A DNA stretch of 11,106 nt, taken from CBDULQ01 sp965368115. Lineage in GTDB: Bacteria; Pseudomonadota; Gammaproteobacteria; SZUA-229. Numbering within the stretch: the first letter of the stretch is position 1; each line of letters begins with the position of its first letter. Both the position numbers and the translations under genes were made by a program. Where the stretch lies: positions 1-11,106 of the forward strand of contig CBDULQ010000118.1 in assembly GCA_965368115.1 (NCBI GenBank), given 5' to 3'. Below are positions 1 through 7,270 of this stretch, in pieces. The notes beneath the pieces were generated by a model. It made no database searches, was not told the DNA's origin, and worked only from the letters and a program-made list of their open reading frames with translations.

Positions 1-449
1 GGTTGAAGTTCATCGCTTATTCCGCGGTGGTCGGGGGCGCCGGCTGGGTGCTGTCCCTCACCGGCATGGCGCTGGTTACCCAGACCGGAATGTCCCAGGG
101 CCTGGTGGGCGGTGTATTTACCGCCATCACCACATCACTGCCGGAACTGGTGATCGCGATTACGGCGGTACGCGCCGGTTCGCTCACCCTGGCGGTGGGC
201 GATATCATCGGTGGCAACACCTTCGATACGTTATTTATCGCCATGGCCGATCTGGCTTATCGACAGGATTCCATTTACACCCGCATCACGCCGGTCGAAC
301 ATGTATGGTTGGCGATTGCACTATTAATGACCGGCGTATTGATGATGGGTCTGTTGTTCCGCGAGCGTCACGGCATCGCCAATATCGGCTGGGAAAGTTT
401 TCTGCTGTTCGTCATTTACAGCTGCGGCCTGATATACATCGCCTTCTAA
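1..449 (+). CDS. CaCA-family cation/Ca2+ exchanger, C-terminal half (5' end outside window)
   Basis: This is the C-terminal half of an inner-membrane antiporter of the Ca2+/cation (CaCA) superfamily, which exchanges Ca2+ against Na+ or another cation. The visible 148 residues (frame from base 3) contain the second alpha repeat: TSLPE at about residues 44-48, then GDIIGGNTFDTL at about 66-77. About five hydrophobic segments follow the pattern expected for helices TM6-TM10. The TTG at base 3 is not a credible start, because the family needs a first alpha repeat of similar length upstream; the gene simply enters from the left edge. In the family the alpha2 motif is usually GSNxF[ND]; here it is GGNTFD. 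The gene stops 16 bp before the convergent prlC stop, with no obvious hairpin between them. Family assignment is firm; ion specificity cannot be read from this fragment. Confidence 0.85.
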   Translation, partial: LKFIAYSAVVGGAGWVLSLTGMALVTQTGMSQGLVGGVFTAITTSLPELVIAITAVRAGSLTLAVGDIIGGNTFDTLFIAMADLAYRQDSIYTRITPVEHVWLAIALLMTGVLMMGLLFRERHGIANIGWESFLLFVIYSCGLIYIAF

Positions 450-465
450 TCGGTCGAACAAACAA

Positions 466-2496
466 TCAGGCCAGACCGGCGTGACGCAATAACGCGTCGA
501 TGCTCGGTTCGCGGCCACGGAAGGCGCGGAACAGGGCCATGGCTTTTTTCGAGCCGCCCATTTCCAGAATATTCTGCAGGAACGAGCGACCGGTATCCGC
601 ATCGAAAATACCTTTTTCCTCGAACAGTGAAAAGGCATCCGCCGACAGTACTTCCGCCCACTTGTAGCTGTAGTAACCCGCGGCGTAACCCCCGGCGAAA
701 ATATGCGTGAAGCCATGCTGGAAACGATTGAATTCGGGCGGGATTACCACCGCCACCTGCTTGCGTACCTCATCGAGCAGCGTCTGAACATCACTGAATC
801 CCGCTTTGCCGTATTCCATGTGCAGGCGAAAATCGAACAGGGCGAATTCCAGCTGGCGCACCATGAACATGGCGGACTGGAAATTTTTCGCCTTGAGCAT
901 TTTTTCGAACAATGCGTCCGGTAATGGCTCACCGGTCTGATAATGGGCAGCGATAAGGTCCAGCCCCGCCTTTTCCCAGCACCAGTTTTCCATGAACTGG
1001 CTGGGCAGTTCCACCGCATCCCATTCCACGCCACTGATGCCGGATACGAACAGGCGATCGATGCGCGTGAGCATATGATGCAGGCCATGACCGAATTCGT
1101 GGAACAGGGTGGTAACCTCGTCATGGGTGAGCAGGGCCGGGTCTTCACCGACCGGGGGGGTGAGATTACAGGTTAGATAGGCCACCGGAATCTGCACCTG
1201 CTCATCCACCGTCATGCGACTGATGCATTCATCCATCCAGGCCCCGCCTCGTTTGTTAGCGCGGGCATACAGATCCAGGTAAAAGGCGCCGCGCGCCGTG
1301 CCGTCCGGATCGGTAATTTCGTAGAAGGTGACATCCGGGTGCCAGACCTCCACGTCATCGCGAGCTCGAATATTGATGCCGTACAGGCGATTGACGATGC
1401 TGAACAGGCCATCGATCACCCGGGGTGCCGGAAAGTAGGGTTTGAGTTCTTCCTGGCTGATGCCGTAGGACTGCTGTTTGAGCTTTTCCGAATAATAAGC
1501 CACGTCCCAGGCCTGCAGGTCGTCGACACCGAACTGGTCATGCGCAAACGCTTTCAGTTCATCGAATTCCTGTTCCGCACGGGGCCGCGAACGCGTCACC
1601 AGATCATCGAGGAAATGCAGCACTTCGTCGGTGCTGCCCGCCATCTTGTCGGCGATCGACAACTCCGCATAATTGCCGTAGCCGAGCAGTCCGGCCAGTT
1701 GCTGGCGCAGCTCCAGGATCTCGTTCATGTTCTGCGAGTTATCGAACTGTCCCGCATCCGGTCCCTGGTCCGAGGCTCGGGTGGTATAAGCCTCGTACAT
1801 TTCGCGACGCATGGCGCGATTGTCGGCAAAGGTCATAATCGCGATATAAGCCGGGGCATCCAGGGTGAATATCCAGCCCGGCTCTTTTTCGTTTTTCGCC
1901 GCCTGTTTGGCCATCGCCCGGGCGTACTCGGGGAGGCCGGCCAGGTCCGATTCTTTCTTGATATGCATTTGCCAGGCCTGGGTCGCATCGAGCACATTAT
2001 TTTCGAAGCGGGTCTTCAGACCGGACAACTGCTGTTTGATCTGCTTGAATTGTTGTTTTTTCTGTTCCGGCAGGGATACGCCACTGAGCTTGAACTGGAG
2101 CAGGGCATTATCGATGGTTTGCTGGCTCGCCTGATCCAGCTCGGAAAATGCCGGACTTTTGCGAATATCCGAATAAAGTTGGTAAAGTTCGCTATTTTGC
2201 GCAATCTCCGTCGAATAGTCGCTAATTTTCGAAATACAGGATTCGTAGGCCTTACGTAACGCATCCGAGTTCATCACCGAATTCAAATGGCGCACCGGCG
2301 ACCAGGCGCGGGACAGGCGATTATCCATGGCTTCCAGTCCGCGAATCAGTTCGGCCCAGGGCGGCCGTGCCGCCAGCAGTTGCCGCAGGGCCTGTCTGTT
2401 GCTGGACAGGATGGTTTCGATTGCCGGTTCGATATGCTCTGCTTTTATGGCTGAAAAGCGCGGCAAACCGTCATTTTCTAGTAATGGATTGTTCAT
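466..2496 (-). CDS. prlC: Oligopeptidase A (M3 family zinc metallopeptidase)
   Basis: This is a cytosolic zinc oligopeptidase that in E. coli degrades free signal peptides and other short peptides. The 676-residue length matches E. coli PrlC/OpdA (about 680). The N-terminal two thirds are the helical M3 fold. The catalytic HEFGH is at residues 466-470 (His466 and His470 as zinc ligands, Glu467 as catalytic base). The third ligand is the Glu of VELPSQFMENW, about residue 496, at the spacing seen in thimet oligopeptidase. The start ATG at 2494-2496 gives the family-typical N-terminus (NNPLLENDGLPRF). Its ribosome site is poor: GGAA lies 14 nt upstream in an AT-rich leader, so translation may be modest. 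The gene is transcribed alone, diverging from the PstS-like gene and converging on the exchanger gene. No frameshift or missing active-site residue was seen. Confidence 0.95.
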   Translation of the reverse strand: MNNPLLENDGLPRFSAIKAEHIEPAIETILSSNRQALRQLLAARPPWAELIRGLEAMDNRLSRAWSPVRHLNSVMNSDALRKAYESCISKISDYSTEIAQNSELYQLYSDIRKSPAFSELDQASQQTIDNALLQFKLSGVSLPEQKKQQFKQIKQQLSGLKTRFENNVLDATQAWQMHIKKESDLAGLPEYARAMAKQAAKNEKEPGWIFTLDAPAYIAIMTFADNRAMRREMYEAYTTRASDQGPDAGQFDNSQNMNEILELRQQLAGLLGYGNYAELSIADKMAGSTDEVLHFLDDLVTRSRPRAEQEFDELKAFAHDQFGVDDLQAWDVAYYSEKLKQQSYGISQEELKPYFPAPRVIDGLFSIVNRLYGINIRARDDVEVWHPDVTFYEITDPDGTARGAFYLDLYARANKRGGAWMDECISRMTVDEQVQIPVAYLTCNLTPPVGEDPALLTHDEVTTLFHEFGHGLHHMLTRIDRLFVSGISGVEWDAVELPSQFMENWCWEKAGLDLIAAHYQTGEPLPDALFEKMLKAKNFQSAMFMVRQLEFALFDFRLHMEYGKAGFSDVQTLLDEVRKQVAVVIPPEFNRFQHGFTHIFAGGYAAGYYSYKWAEVLSADAFSLFEEKGIFDADTGRSFLQNILEMGGSKKAMALFRAFRGREPSIDALLRHAGLA

Positions 2497-2673
2497 AATA
2501 TATATTAGTATTCCATGATATTTCAGGCACTTAAAGGTTTATTTGCATTTTTATCGATTGAAACTATGATTGAATCTGCATTTTGACATGAAGTCACTGC
2601 CTTTCGGCTGCAATCTCAGCGTATTCTGCTATAGATATCTTGATAGGCTTTCGCCAACCTGGAGTACTGCTGT

Positions 2674-3573
2674 ATGTGTTACCGAATTCTCATCTCGTTC
2701 TTTTTCGCCCTGTCCTGCATTTTCTCTCCCGCCCTGTTTGCTGAAACCGGCACGCTGAACTGGGTTGGCTGCGGTATCAGTAAAAAAGCTTACATGACCG
2801 AACTGGCCAAGGCTTACGAAGGCCGCAAAGGGGTCAAAATCAATGTCCAGGGTGGTGGTGCCACCAAGGGTATCCGTGATGTTTCCAATGGCGTTGCCGA
2901 TCTGGGCGGTGCCTGTCGTTACCATCTGCCCGGCGACGAAATGGAAAAATCCGCCGGTTTCGAACCGGTTGCCTGGGATGCTCTGGCGGTTATCGTTCAC
3001 AAAAACAATGCCGTTGAAGATATCAGCTTCGGCCAGGTGCGGAAGTTGTACCTGGGTGAAATCACCAACTGGAAGCAGCTGGGCGGCAAAGATGCACCGA
3101 TTAACCTGTACATCCGCAAGGGCAAGATCTCCGGCGTCGGATACACCATCCGCAAGCTGATTTTCGCCAACCCGGACCAGGAGTTCAAAGCCTATAAATC
3201 GCTGAAGTCCAGCGGCCCGGTCGAGAAAGCGGTGGAAGAAGATGAAAATGCCATCGCCATCACCGGCATCAGCAGCGCCCGTCTGCGTAATGTAAAACTG
3301 ATGAAACTGGACGGCAAGGAACCCAACTATGACAACATCAAGAACGGTTCATATGCCCTGTATCGTCCGCTGTTCATCACCTACAACCCGGCCAACCAGA
3401 ACCTGGACCAGATCAAGGATTTCATCGAGTTCGCCCACAGCCGGACCGGTCGTACCATCATGAAGAAGAACGGTGTGGTGCCCTATCTGGAAGCACTGAA
3501 GCTGGTGATGAAGCAGGTTCAACAGGATCGTCTGGCACAGCAATACAGTGCGGAAAACCTGACCTACGAGTAA
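2674..3573 (+). CDS. Secreted PstS-like (PBP type 2) substrate-binding protein, orphan
   Basis: This is a 299-residue periplasmic binding protein of the phosphate-binding (PBP_like_2 / PstS-like) fold. A signal peptide is visible: a hydrophobic run at about residues 5-22, then ALFA before Glu24, a type I signal peptidase site. The mature part keeps PstS-like landmarks: LNWVGCG (28-34), VQGGGATKGIRD (58-69), VADLGGACR (74-82), LYLGEITNW (125-133) and ISGVGYT (152-158). By eye alignment to E. coli PstS, several phosphate ligands differ: Thr10 to Gly34, Ser38 to Ala63, Asp56 to Cys81, Thr141 to Val155. The ligand may therefore not be phosphate. The start ATG has a good ribosome site, GGAG, 9 nt upstream. 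No pstC, pstA, pstB or phoU is adjacent; the gene stands alone between divergent prlC and convergent gyrB and ends at a strong terminator. Fold is fairly sure, substrate unknown. Confidence 0.85.
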   Translation: MCYRILISFFFALSCIFSPALFAETGTLNWVGCGISKKAYMTELAKAYEGRKGVKINVQGGGATKGIRDVSNGVADLGGACRYHLPGDEMEKSAGFEPVAWDALAVIVHKNNAVEDISFGQVRKLYLGEITNWKQLGGKDAPINLYIRKGKISGVGYTIRKLIFANPDQEFKAYKSLKSSGPVEKAVEEDENAIAITGISSARLRNVKLMKLDGKEPNYDNIKNGSYALYRPLFITYNPANQNLDQIKDFIEFAHSRTGRTIMKKNGVVPYLEALKLVMKQVQQDRLAQQYSAENLTYE

Positions 3574-3587
3574 AGCACGCTGTGATC

Positions 3588-3609
3588 GCATCGATGCTCC
3601 ATCGATGGA
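3588..3609. repeat. Two abutting perfect palindromes centred on ATCGAT
   Basis: GCATCGATGC (3588-3597) and TCCATCGATGGA (3598-3609) lie side by side just after the stop of the PstS-like gene. They share CATCGATG, so in RNA the two copies could also pair with each other as an 8-bp stem with a 3-nt loop (CTC). This could be a second hairpin upstream of the terminator or a protein site. Function is unknown. Confidence 0.5.
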
Positions 3610-3612
3610 TAC

Positions 3613-3643
3613 AAAAAAGCCAGGGTAATCCCCTGGCTTTTTT
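3613..3643. terminator. Bidirectional rho-independent terminator
   Basis: A6 is followed by GCCAGGG (3619-3625), loop TAATC, CCCTGGC (3631-3637), then T6. The 7-bp GC-rich stem is flanked by A and T tracts on the two sides, so it reads as an intrinsic terminator from either direction. It lies between the convergent PstS-like gene (stop 3573) and gyrB (stop 3678) and fits termination of both. Confidence 0.9.
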
Positions 3644-3677
3644 CGTTATGTTTCCGGATAACACCGACGGTATCGAA

Positions 3678-6095
3678 TCAGATATCGATATTCAGGGCCG
3701 CCAGCGCATTCTTTTCGATGAAGTCGCGACGCGGTTCCACCTGGTCGCCCATCAGGGTGGTGAATATCTCGTCGGCGCCGATGGCATCCTCGATGCGCAC
3801 CTGCAGCATGCGGCGGGTTTCCGGATTCATGGTGGTTTCCCATAACTGCTCCGGATTCATTTCACCCAGACCTTTGTAGCGCTGGATACTGAGGCCTTTT
3901 CGGGCTTCGTCGAACAGCCAGCCCACCACATCGGAAAAGCGCGATACGGACTGGGTTTTCTCACCACGCTGAATATAGGCCGTATCGGTGAACAGGCCGT
4001 CCAGCTTGTCACTCAGTTCGGCAATCAGATGATATTCAGGCGACAGGAAGAACTCTTCATCCAGTTCAAATTCATGATCCAGGCCATGGATCTGCTTGAT
4101 GACCCTGACCCGATAATGAGCACTGTCTTCGGGCTGATCGACTTCGACCCGGTAATTGACCCCGGAAGTCGTTAAATATTCTAATGATTTCAATAACTTA
4201 TTAGACCATTCCTGGGTTTTTTGCTGATCCTTCAGCCCCTCTTCACGCAATGCCGGTAAATTCGGCAGTGACTGCAGTATGGCTTCCTCGTATTTACGCA
4301 TCAGGCGGCGAATCACCGTTTGCACGCGAATATGGCTCTTTGCCAGATCTTCCAGTGCAGCTTCGGATATGGCCGGCGCATTGGCGGCAACGAACAGCTT
4401 GGCGTTGCCCAGGGCCAGTTGCAGCAGATAATTGTCCAGTTCGTCATCGTCTTTGACATAACGTTCCTGTTTACCTTTCTTCACCTTGTACAGCGGCGGC
4501 TGGGCAATATAGATATAACCGCGTTCGATCAGCTCGGGCATTTGCCGATAGAAAAAGGTCAGCAACAGGGTGCGGATATGGGAGCCGTCGACGTCCGCGT
4601 CGGTCATGATGATGACCCGGTGATAACGCATTTTGTCCGGATCATATTCTTCCTTACCGATACCGCAGCCGAGCGCGGTGATCAGGGTACCGACTTCGGC
4701 GGAGGAAAGCATTTTATCGAAGCGTGCTTTCTCGACATTGAGGATCTTACCCTTCAACGGAAGAATCGCCTGGGTACGGCGATCACGGCCCTGCTTGGCG
4801 GAACCACCTGCAGAGTCACCCTCCACCAGGTAGAGTTCGGACAGGGACGGATCTTTTTCCTGGCAATCCGCCAGCTTGCCCGGCAAGCCGGCTATATCCA
4901 GCGCGCCCTTGCGGCGAGTCATTTCCCTGGCTTTACGGGCCGCTTCGCGGGCGCGGGCCGCTTCGACAATCTTTGAAGTGATGGCACGGGCTTCCGCGGG
5001 TTTTTCCAGCAGGAATTCGGCCAGCTTCTCGCCCATCGCCGATTCCACCGCCCCTTTCACTTCCGATGACACCAGTTTGTCCTTGGTCTGGGACGAGAAC
5101 TTGGGATCCGGCACCTTGACCGACAATACGGCGGTCAGGCCTTCTCGGGCGTCGTCACCGGAGGTGTTGACCTTGTGTTTTTTGGCAACCCCTTCCGCTT
5201 CCATGTACTGGTTGAGGCTACGGGTCAGCGCAGCTCGAAAACCCGCCAGGTGAGTACCGCCGTCACGCTGCGGGATATTGTTGGTGTAACAGAATATATT
5301 TTCCTGGTAGGAATCATTCCACTGCATGGAAACTTCAACAGCGATACCCTCTTTCTCGGCCAGGAAATGCAGCACAGTGTCGTGGATCGGTGTTTTATTC
5401 TTGTTGAGGTGCTCGACAAAAGATCGAATACCACCTTCATATTCGAATACATCCTGCTTGTCGGAGCGCTTGTCGGTCAGCACGATGCGGACACCGGAAT
5501 TCAGGAATGACAGTTCGCGCAGGCGCTTGGAGAGAATATCGTAGTGATAATGAATATTGGAGAAGGTATTCGGGCTGGCCCAGAAGCGCACTTCCGTGCC
5601 GGTGCGATCCGTATCGCCGATGACCTTCATAGGTTCCAGCGGCTCACCGAGATGGTATTCCTGCTGGTGTATCTGGTTATTGCGATAGATGGTCAGGCGC
5701 AATTTATCCGACAGCGCATTCACAACGGAGACACCCACACCGTGCAAACCACCGGACACCTTGTAGGAGTTGTCGTCGAACTTACCGCCGGCGTGCAGTA
5801 CGGTCATAATGACCTGGGCTGCAGAGACACCCTCTTCCGGATGTATATCCACCGGAATGCCGCGACCGTTATCCGATACGCTAATGGATTCGTCGCTGTG
5901 GATGATAACGTTGATTTCAGAGCAGTAACCGGCCAGCGCTTCGTCGATCGAATTATCCACCACCTCGAAAACCATGTGGTGGAGTCCGGTGCCGTCGTCC
6001 GTGTCACCGATGTACATGCCCGGGCGTTTACGGACGGCTTCCAGGCCTTTGAGAACTTTAATATTTGAAGAATCGTAAGAAGCGGGTTCGCTCAT
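3678..6095 (-). CDS. gyrB: DNA gyrase subunit B
   Basis: This is the ATPase and TOPRIM subunit of the A2B2 type IIA topoisomerase that introduces negative supercoils. Its 805 residues match E. coli GyrB (804), including the extra C-terminal insert typical of gammaproteobacteria. The N-terminal GHKL ATPase domain shows EVVDNSIDEA (Glu44 as general base, Asn48 for Mg), DNGRGIP (Asp75) and GGLHGVGVSVVNAL. The TOPRIM domain shows EGDSAGGSAKQGR (Glu425, Asp427) and TDADVDGSH (Asp499, Asp501). The tail carries QRYKGLGEMNPEQLWETTM. Residues equivalent to E. coli Asp426 and Lys447 (quinolone) and Arg136 (coumarin) appear wild type. The ATG at 6093-6095 is preceded by AAGGGGA (6101-6107), spacing 5, a strong ribosome site. 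It is the last gene of the dnaA-dnaN-recF-gyrB series, 83 bp after recF, and ends at the bidirectional terminator. Confidence 0.98.
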   Translation of the reverse strand: MSEPASYDSSNIKVLKGLEAVRKRPGMYIGDTDDGTGLHHMVFEVVDNSIDEALAGYCSEINVIIHSDESISVSDNGRGIPVDIHPEEGVSAAQVIMTVLHAGGKFDDNSYKVSGGLHGVGVSVVNALSDKLRLTIYRNNQIHQQEYHLGEPLEPMKVIGDTDRTGTEVRFWASPNTFSNIHYHYDILSKRLRELSFLNSGVRIVLTDKRSDKQDVFEYEGGIRSFVEHLNKNKTPIHDTVLHFLAEKEGIAVEVSMQWNDSYQENIFCYTNNIPQRDGGTHLAGFRAALTRSLNQYMEAEGVAKKHKVNTSGDDAREGLTAVLSVKVPDPKFSSQTKDKLVSSEVKGAVESAMGEKLAEFLLEKPAEARAITSKIVEAARAREAARKAREMTRRKGALDIAGLPGKLADCQEKDPSLSELYLVEGDSAGGSAKQGRDRRTQAILPLKGKILNVEKARFDKMLSSAEVGTLITALGCGIGKEEYDPDKMRYHRVIIMTDADVDGSHIRTLLLTFFYRQMPELIERGYIYIAQPPLYKVKKGKQERYVKDDDELDNYLLQLALGNAKLFVAANAPAISEAALEDLAKSHIRVQTVIRRLMRKYEEAILQSLPNLPALREEGLKDQQKTQEWSNKLLKSLEYLTTSGVNYRVEVDQPEDSAHYRVRVIKQIHGLDHEFELDEEFFLSPEYHLIAELSDKLDGLFTDTAYIQRGEKTQSVSRFSDVVGWLFDEARKGLSIQRYKGLGEMNPEQLWETTMNPETRRMLQVRIEDAIGADEIFTTLMGDQVEPRRDFIEKNALAALNIDI

Positions 6096-6121
6096 ATAAA
6101 TCCCCTTGGAACAATCGACCT

Positions 6122-6127
6122 AGTATA
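6122..6127 (-). promoter_or_regulatory. Candidate -10 element for a gyrB promoter
   Basis: On the minus strand TATACT lies 26 nt upstream of the gyrB start codon, inside the 83-bp recF-gyrB gap. No good -35 hexamer lies at 16-18 bp spacing, which leaves this weak. gyrB promoters in other bacteria often have poor -35 elements and depend on supercoiling, so an internal promoter here is plausible but unproven. Confidence 0.3.
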
Positions 6128-6178
6128 CCTGAATTCCCTGCTGCTGGGGCTGTTAACCGTCTGGATTGTTAAGTATTT

Positions 6179-7249
6179 TTATCGACTTAGCGCAGTGATC
6201 TGCCCCTGTTCCACGTGGAACATGGCGGGTTGCGGGAAGGCACTTAAATCCAGCTGATCCGCCTCTATCGCGGTAATGAACAGCTGCACCTTCATCTGTG
6301 ACAACAGCTGCATCAGCAGGGCCCGGTTGTCCGCATCCAGTTCGGCCGGCAGGTCGTCGTAAAGCAGAATACAGGTTTTGCTCGAGGCCTGGTTGAACAA
6401 CGCGAGTTGAGCCAGTTTGAACAATGCCACCAGTTTTTTCTGCTGTCCCCGGGATGCGGCGGTCTGCGCCGGTTTATCGTCCAGTTTGATACGGATATCC
6501 GCTCGATGCGGACCACCCTGGGTATAGCCTTTTTCTTTATCCCGACCCAGTGTCTGCTGCAGATGGGCTGAATAATCTTCCGCGTCACTCCAGCCACGAC
6601 GGTAATCCAGGCTGATCACATGGTCCGGAAACAGGACCGCGGCATATTCCTTTAGAACCTGATTCAAATGATCCAGATATGCGATACGGAATTGATCGAT
6701 CAGCAATGCATTCTGTACCAGGGGTTGATCCCAGAGCTGGCAGATTCGATCCGGTTCCTGGTGACGCAGCGCCGCATTACGCTGGGCGAGCGCTTTTCGG
6801 TAATCTTTCCAGATACGGATGAAACTGTGTTCCACGTGGAACACACCCCAGTCGAGAAACTGCCTACGGTATTCCGGCCCGGCAGAAATGAGTTGATGGC
6901 TGTCGGGATGCAAAGCGATCACCGGTAACAACTCGGCCAGCTGGGACATGCGCTGCAGGCTCTGCTGATTGAGCCGAATGGTCTGCTCTTTGAGGGACTT
7001 TTCGATACCCAGCACCGATCCGGACTCGAGTCGGCTGACCAGGCGAAAAAAAGGCTGGCCGTACTGGATCAGATCGCGGGTCTGGCTGCTACGGAACGAA
7101 CGTCCGTAACTGAGATAAAAGATGCTTTCCAGCAGGCTGGTCTTACCGGCGGCATTATCACCGATAATGAGATTGATACCCGGGTCGGGTCTAAGACTGA
7201 CCTGACCCAGGTTACGGAATTGAACAATATCGAGCTGACTCAGGCTCAT
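6179..7249 (-). CDS. recF: RecF recombination/repair protein
   Basis: RecF is an SMC-like ABC ATPase that, with RecO and RecR, loads RecA at single-stranded gaps. The 356-residue length fits the family. Walker A is GDNAAGKTS (residues 30-38). The signature motif is SRGQQKKLVALFKLAQ, and the Walker B and D-loop region is ILLYDDLPAELDADN. The N-terminus (SLSQLDIVQFRNL) aligns with known RecF proteins, which supports the ATG at 7247-7249, although only a weak GGTTGG precedes it; translational coupling with dnaN, whose stop is 21 bp upstream, is likely. Two segments, FHVE at 137-140 and 344-347, are encoded by identical 16-nt palindromes that match parS, so the gene probably doubles as a ParB loading platform. 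Confidence 0.97.
   Translation of the reverse strand: MSLSQLDIVQFRNLGQVSLRPDPGINLIIGDNAAGKTSLLESIFYLSYGRSFRSSQTRDLIQYGQPFFRLVSRLESGSVLGIEKSLKEQTIRLNQQSLQRMSQLAELLPVIALHPDSHQLISAGPEYRRQFLDWGVFHVEHSFIRIWKDYRKALAQRNAALRHQEPDRICQLWDQPLVQNALLIDQFRIAYLDHLNQVLKEYAAVLFPDHVISLDYRRGWSDAEDYSAHLQQTLGRDKEKGYTQGGPHRADIRIKLDDKPAQTAASRGQQKKLVALFKLAQLALFNQASSKTCILLYDDLPAELDADNRALLMQLLSQMKVQLFITAIEADQLDLSAFPQPAMFHVEQGQITALSR
6207..6222. promoter_or_regulatory. parS centromere site (copy 1), inside recF
   Basis: TGTTCCACGTGGAACA is a perfect 16-bp palindrome identical to the parS sequence known for pseudomonad ParB and close to the general bacterial consensus TGTTNCACGTGAAACA. It encodes residues around FHVE (344-347) of RecF. 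ParB is expected to bind here and spread, organising the origin for segregation by ParA and SMC. parAB is not in the window; in relatives it usually lies beyond yidC-mnmE-mnmG-rsmG. Confidence 0.85.
6826..6845. promoter_or_regulatory. parS centromere site (copy 2), inside recF
   Basis: TGTTCCACGTGGAACA (6828-6843) is identical to copy 1. Here the symmetry extends two more base pairs on each side, giving a 20-bp perfect palindrome. It encodes FHVE at RecF residues 137-140. It lies 621 bp from copy 1, typical of clustered chromosomal parS sites near oriC. Confidence 0.87.
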
Positions 7250-7270
7250 CCAACCGATTCAATGACCGGC

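Noticed and set aside
450..465. Terminator between the convergent exchanger gene and prlC
   Set aside because: The 16-bp gap shows no stem-loop or T tract.
1339..2259. Long open frame of 306 codons on the plus strand opposite prlC
   Set aside because: It lies wholly antisense to a clearly identified M3 peptidase, resembles no family I know and is a codon-bias shadow.
2583..2588. TTGACA, a perfect -35 hexamer upstream of the PstS-like gene
   Set aside because: No acceptable -10 hexamer occurs at 16-18 bp spacing (GGCTGC at 17 bp); TATTCT and TATAGA are too far downstream, so I did not call a promoter. No clear Pho box was found either.
2710..2720. Possible lipoprotein signal at Cys15 of the PstS-like protein (ALSC)
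   Set aside because: The -3 residue is Ala and the hydrophobic core continues past the Cys to a clear ALFA type I cleavage site.
4320..4976. Open frame of 218 codons opposite gyrB
   Set aside because: It is antisense to the TOPRIM region of GyrB, with no recognisable domain and no ribosome site of note.
5897..5905. TGTGGATGA, one mismatch from a DnaA box, inside gyrB
   Set aside because: It is a single imperfect match within conserved coding sequence, far from the box cluster.
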